The position numbers and the translations under genes are program-made. From Limnohabitans sp. 103DPR2 (GTDB lineage: Bacteria > Pseudomonadota > Gammaproteobacteria > Burkholderiales > Burkholderiaceae_C), in assembly GCF_001412575.1 (NCBI RefSeq), contig NZ_CP011834.1:1488001-1552000 (forward strand): a stretch of DNA of 64,000 nucleotides. The letters run 5' to 3'. Below, in pieces: positions 61,508 to 64,000 of the stretch. The first letter of the stretch is position 1; each line of letters opens with the position of its first letter. Below the pieces are notes generated by a model that was not told where the DNA came from, made no database searches, and saw only the letters and a list, made by a program, of their open reading frames with translations.

Positions 61508-62215
61508 ATGGAATTGTTTTCAGTGCCATGGTGGTCAGCGTTGCTGGCAATCATTCTCATCGACTTAGTTTTAGCTGGCGACAACGCCATCGTGATCGCG
61601 CTTGCAGCGCGTAATCTCCCACCTGAACATCAAAATAAAGCCATCGTCTGGGGAACCGTCGGTGCCATTGTGGTTCGCTCTGCCATGACGGTTGGCGTGG
61701 TGTGGCTTCTCAAAATCCCTGGCCTCATGTTGGTTGGTGGCTTGGGCCTCTTGTGGATTGCCTACAAGCTCATTTCAGACACATCTGAAGACGAACACCA
61801 AGGTGTTGGCGCCACCACCTTCTGGGGTGCCATGAAAACCATCATCGTGGCCGATGCCTTGATGGGCGTTGACAATGTGTTGGGTGTGGCAGGCGCCGCC
61901 AACGGATCTTTCGATTTGGTGGTCATTGGTTTGCTGATCAGCATCCCTATTGTGGTGTTGGGCAGTAAGTTGGTCTTGCGCTTGGTCGAAAAATGGCCCG
62001 TGATCATTCACTTGGGTGCGGCTGTTTTGGCTTTCACCGCTGCGCAAATGATCATCAATGAAAAATTATTAGACCCCATCTTTGATGGCGGCGAAACCAT
62101 CAACAACTTGGCCCGTGCTGCAACTTACATCGTTGCAATAGCCGGTGTGTTGGTGATGGGTTGGTGGGCAACTCGAAAACAGGTGCAAGAAGAGTCAGAG
62201 ACACAAGCCATCTAA
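61508..62215 (+). CDS. TerC-family membrane protein
   Basis: A 235-residue integral membrane protein with about seven hydrophobic helices. The family motif DLVLAGDNAIVIALAARNLP lies near residues 18-37, and a matching acidic loop LMGVDNVLGVAGAANGSFD near 118-136 forms the second half of the pseudo-repeat. TerC/Alx proteins export Mn2+ or otherwise protect against metal stress. Its ATG is seven bases after GAAGG and sits behind a riboswitch-like leader, which supports a manganese link. The small hypothetical gene follows after 25 bases. Confidence 0.92.
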   Translation: MELFSVPWWSALLAIILIDLVLAGDNAIVIALAARNLPPEHQNKAIVWGTVGAIVVRSAMTVGVVWLLKIPGLMLVGGLGLLWIAYKLISDTSEDEHQGVGATTFWGAMKTIIVADALMGVDNVLGVAGAANGSFDLVVIGLLISIPIVVLGSKLVLRLVEKWPVIIHLGAAVLAFTAAQMIINEKLLDPIFDGGETINNLARAATYIVAIAGVLVMGWWATRKQVQEESETQAI

Positions 62216-62240
62216 TCAATTTTTTAACCAGGAGAAAAAA

Positions 62241-62696
62241 ATGGAAACATTCATTGTTTACATAGACGACAAGCAATATGCACTCCAACAAGTTATCCCC
62301 ATGCTGCCTGCGAATGGACAGAGACCACAAGCCGCCAATTGGGTTTTGATTGGATGTCCCCCTCGGCTCAACCGCCACACAGGTCGTTGGCTCACGTATG
62401 CGGCACAAAAAAAATGGCGCCAAGAATGGACTCAGGAAACGACCTCTGAGTTGTCACAACTGCTTCAAAGTGGTGGTAACACAGTCAACGTTCGTGTGGC
62501 CCACGGCGCTTTGTCTGAGTTGACCAAGCAGATCAGGGGCGAAGTGGGGCCTGCGCGTGTGATTGATGCACGCAGACCCAAGATGGCCGTTAATTTGGAT
62601 CCTGTGACGTCAGAGCAGCCTCAAGAAAAGTCGACTTGGGCTGTTCCCAGTGGTGTCTTGGCGATGAGTGCTGCCATTGTGATGGCCAGCGAGTAA
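62241..62696 (+). CDS. Uncharacterised protein downstream of TerC
   Basis: A 151-residue protein I do not recognise. It is soluble in its first 125 residues, with WVLIGCPPRLNRHTGRW and RVAHGALSELTKQIRG as distinctive stretches, and ends with a hydrophobic segment (WAVPSGVLAMSAAIVMASE), possibly a C-terminal membrane anchor. It starts 25 bases after the TerC gene with a strong AGGAGA, so the two form an operon under the riboswitch-like leader. A strong terminator follows. Confidence 0.75.
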   Translation: METFIVYIDDKQYALQQVIPMLPANGQRPQAANWVLIGCPPRLNRHTGRWLTYAAQKKWRQEWTQETTSELSQLLQSGGNTVNVRVAHGALSELTKQIRGEVGPARVIDARRPKMAVNLDPVTSEQPQEKSTWAVPSGVLAMSAAIVMASE

Positions 62697-62711
62697 TTCG
62701 TTTCATCCAAC

Positions 62712-62747
62712 AAAAAACCCCTCAAGCCTAGGCTTGAGGGGTTTTTT
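62712..62747. terminator. Bidirectional terminator between TerC operon and rpoD
   Basis: A 36-base perfect palindrome centred on CCTAGG: stem AAAAAACCCCTCAAGCC with a complementary GGCTTGAGGGGTTTTTT. The A and T runs on both ends make a Rho-independent terminator in both directions, for the TerC operon and for rpoD. Confidence 0.93.
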
Positions 62748-62784
62748 CATGTCGTCAAGACTGCTGAAGTGCAGCCTTGTGTCT

Positions 62785-64000
62785 TTACATCGTGTCGATG
62801 AAGCTGCGCAGTTTGTCGCTGCGGCTAGGGTGCTTCAACTTGCGTAGTGCTTTGGCTTCAATCTGACGAATACGCTCGCGCGTGACATCAAACTGCTTGC
62901 CCACTTCTTCCAAGGTGTGGTCGGTGGACATTTCAATACCAAAGCGCATGCGCAGCACCTTGGCTTCACGCGGTGTGAGGCTGTCCAAGATGTCTTTGAC
63001 CACATCGCGCAAGCCCGCTTGCATGGCTGCATCGATTGGCGCAGTGTTGGCGCTGTCCTCGATGAAATCGCCCAAGTGGCTGTCGTCGTCGTCACCGATT
63101 GGCGTTTCCATGGAGATTGGCTCTTTGGCAATCTTCATGATCTTGCGAATCTTGTCTTCCGGAATTTCCATTTTCTCGGCCAAGATGCTGGCATCGGGCT
63201 CGAAGCCAAATTCCTGCAAGTGCTGGCGCGAGATGCGGTTCATTTTGTTGATCGTCTCGATCATGTGAACTGGAATACGGATGGTGCGAGCTTGGTCCGC
63301 AATAGAGCGGGTGATGGCCTGACGAATCCACCATGTGGCGTAAGTGGAGAACTTGTAACCACGACGGTATTCGAATTTGTCCACGGCCTTCATCAAACCG
63401 ATGTTGCCTTCTTGAATCAAATCGAGGAACTGCAAACCGCGGTTGGTGTATTTTTTAGCAATCGAAATGACCAAACGCAAGTTGGCTTCGATCATTTCTT
63501 TCTTGGCGTGACGTGAGGCGCGTTCACCCGCGTTCATGCGCTTGTTGATGTCCTTGAGTTCGTCCAAAGGCACCACCACACGAGTTTGCAAGTCGGTCAG
63601 TTTTTGCTGAATGTCTTGAACGGGCGGGATGTTGCGGCCCATCACAGCACTCCAAGGCTTGCCTGCGGCAGCTTGTTTTTCGATCCATTTCAAATCGAGC
63701 AAGTGAGAGGCAATGCGCTGGTTGTTTTTGTCGCGGCCGCTGAAGTCAGCAATGAACTGGTCCTGTGGGTAGCCACATTTGTCCACGATGATGCGGCGCA
63801 ATTCACGTTCTTTTTTGCGAACGTCATCCACATGACCGCGAACCATGTCGCACAACTTTTCGATGGTCTTCGCTGTAAAGCGAATGGTCATCAACTCTTC
63901 AGACAATTCTTTTTGTGCCTTCTGGTAAGCCGGTGTACCCCAGCCTTCTTTGGCAGAAATTTTGTGCACTTTTTCGAACAGCTCTGTAATGCGGTCGAAG
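62785..64000 (-). CDS. rpoD: RNA polymerase sigma-70 factor RpoD (5' end off window)
   Basis: The C-terminal 405 or so residues of the primary sigma factor; the frame stays open to the right edge, reading [15 protein letters not shown] before the first GTG. Region 2 is seen as LGLV-type core ([39 protein letters not shown]), region 3 in [15 protein letters not shown], and region 4.2 as [32 protein letters not shown] split around residue 370-400. This is the housekeeping sigma of the cell. Its 3' end lies 38 bases from the palindromic terminator. Confidence 0.96.
   Translation of the reverse strand, partial: FDRITELFEKVHKISAKEGWGTPAYQKAQKELSEELMTIRFTAKTIEKLCDMVRGHVDDVRKKERELRRIIVDKCGYPQDQFIADFSGRDKNNQRIASHLLDLKWIEKQAAAGKPWSAVMGRNIPPVQDIQQKLTDLQTRVVVPLDELKDINKRMNAGERASRHAKKEMIEANLRLVISIAKKYTNRGLQFLDLIQEGNIGLMKAVDKFEYRRGYKFSTYATWWIRQAITRSIADQARTIRIPVHMIETINKMNRISRQHLQEFGFEPDASILAEKMEIPEDKIRKIMKIAKEPISMETPIGDDDDSHLGDFIEDSANTAPIDAAMQAGLRDVVKDILDSLTPREAKVLRMRFGIEMSTDHTLEEVGKQFDVTRERIRQIEAKALRKLKHPSRSDKLRSFIDTM

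Overview
The window looks like a chromosomal segment of a betaproteobacterium of the order Burkholderiales, most likely a Comamonadaceae member (Limnohabitans/Polaromonas-like). This is inferred from several things: an ABC exporter paired with a DUF1854 protein, three orphan Bug/TctC receptors, a complete protocatechuate 4,5-cleavage (lig/pmd-type) gene set, the grpE-dnaK-dnaJ order, and moderate G+C judged by eye. I see no rRNA or tRNA gene, insertion sequence, phage gene or CRISPR array. The two edge genes (ABC exporter at the left, rpoD at the right) run off the window.

Region 1 (1-9402) is mostly housekeeping: ABC exporter/DUF1854, an EptA-like phosphoethanolamine transferase, a beta-CASP metallo-beta-lactamase nuclease, then grpE, dnaK and dnaJ on the minus strand with sigma-32-like promoters before grpE and dnaK, and a small FKBP isomerase.

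Region 2 (9497-23920) is a long minus-strand array for hydroxycinnamate (ferulate/coumarate-type) catabolism by a CoA-dependent beta-oxidation-like route: feruloyl-CoA synthetase, crotonase, SDR dehydrogenase, thiolase, aryl-CoA thioesterase, acyl-CoA dehydrogenase, MarR regulator, FAH-family hydrolase and a dedicated LivKHMGF-type ABC importer. A divergent amidohydrolase may be a beta-ketoacyl-CoA hydrolase. No vanillin dehydrogenase is present, so a side-chain-shortening route to vanillate or 4-hydroxybenzoate fits better than retro-aldol cleavage.

Region 3 (23922-30926) holds an M14 carboxypeptidase, a small membrane protein, a PF10118-type predicted hydrolase, a long-chain acyl-CoA synthetase, a nitronate monooxygenase-like flavoprotein and a FAH-family protein.

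Region 4 (31175-45231) is the protocatechuate island: VanA-type Rieske oxygenase, Bug receptors, a LysR regulator, GalD/LigU tautomerase, LigJ hydratase, LigK aldolase, LigI hydrolase, LigA/LigB dioxygenase and LigC dehydrogenase. Together these take protocatechuate to pyruvate plus oxaloacetate. Region 5 (45334-52776) feeds the same intermediate from quinate/shikimate: TetR regulator, TRAP transporter DctQMP, shikimate dehydrogenase-like protein, an HPPD-like VOC protein, a TIM-barrel 3-dehydroshikimate dehydratase (a split, order-reversed QuiC1) and an aldo/keto reductase.

Region 6 (52942-62696) has an IorAB-type molybdenum hydroxylase, a compact soxXYZA operon whose SoxY lacks the usual GGCGG end, a second LigA/LigB-like pair, PaaZ, and a TerC-family membrane protein behind a leader resembling the yybP-ykoY (Mn2+) riboswitch. 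The window closes with rpoD. The overall theme is funnelling of plant- and lignin-derived aromatics into protocatechuate meta-cleavage, with many binding-protein-dependent uptake systems beside the enzymes.
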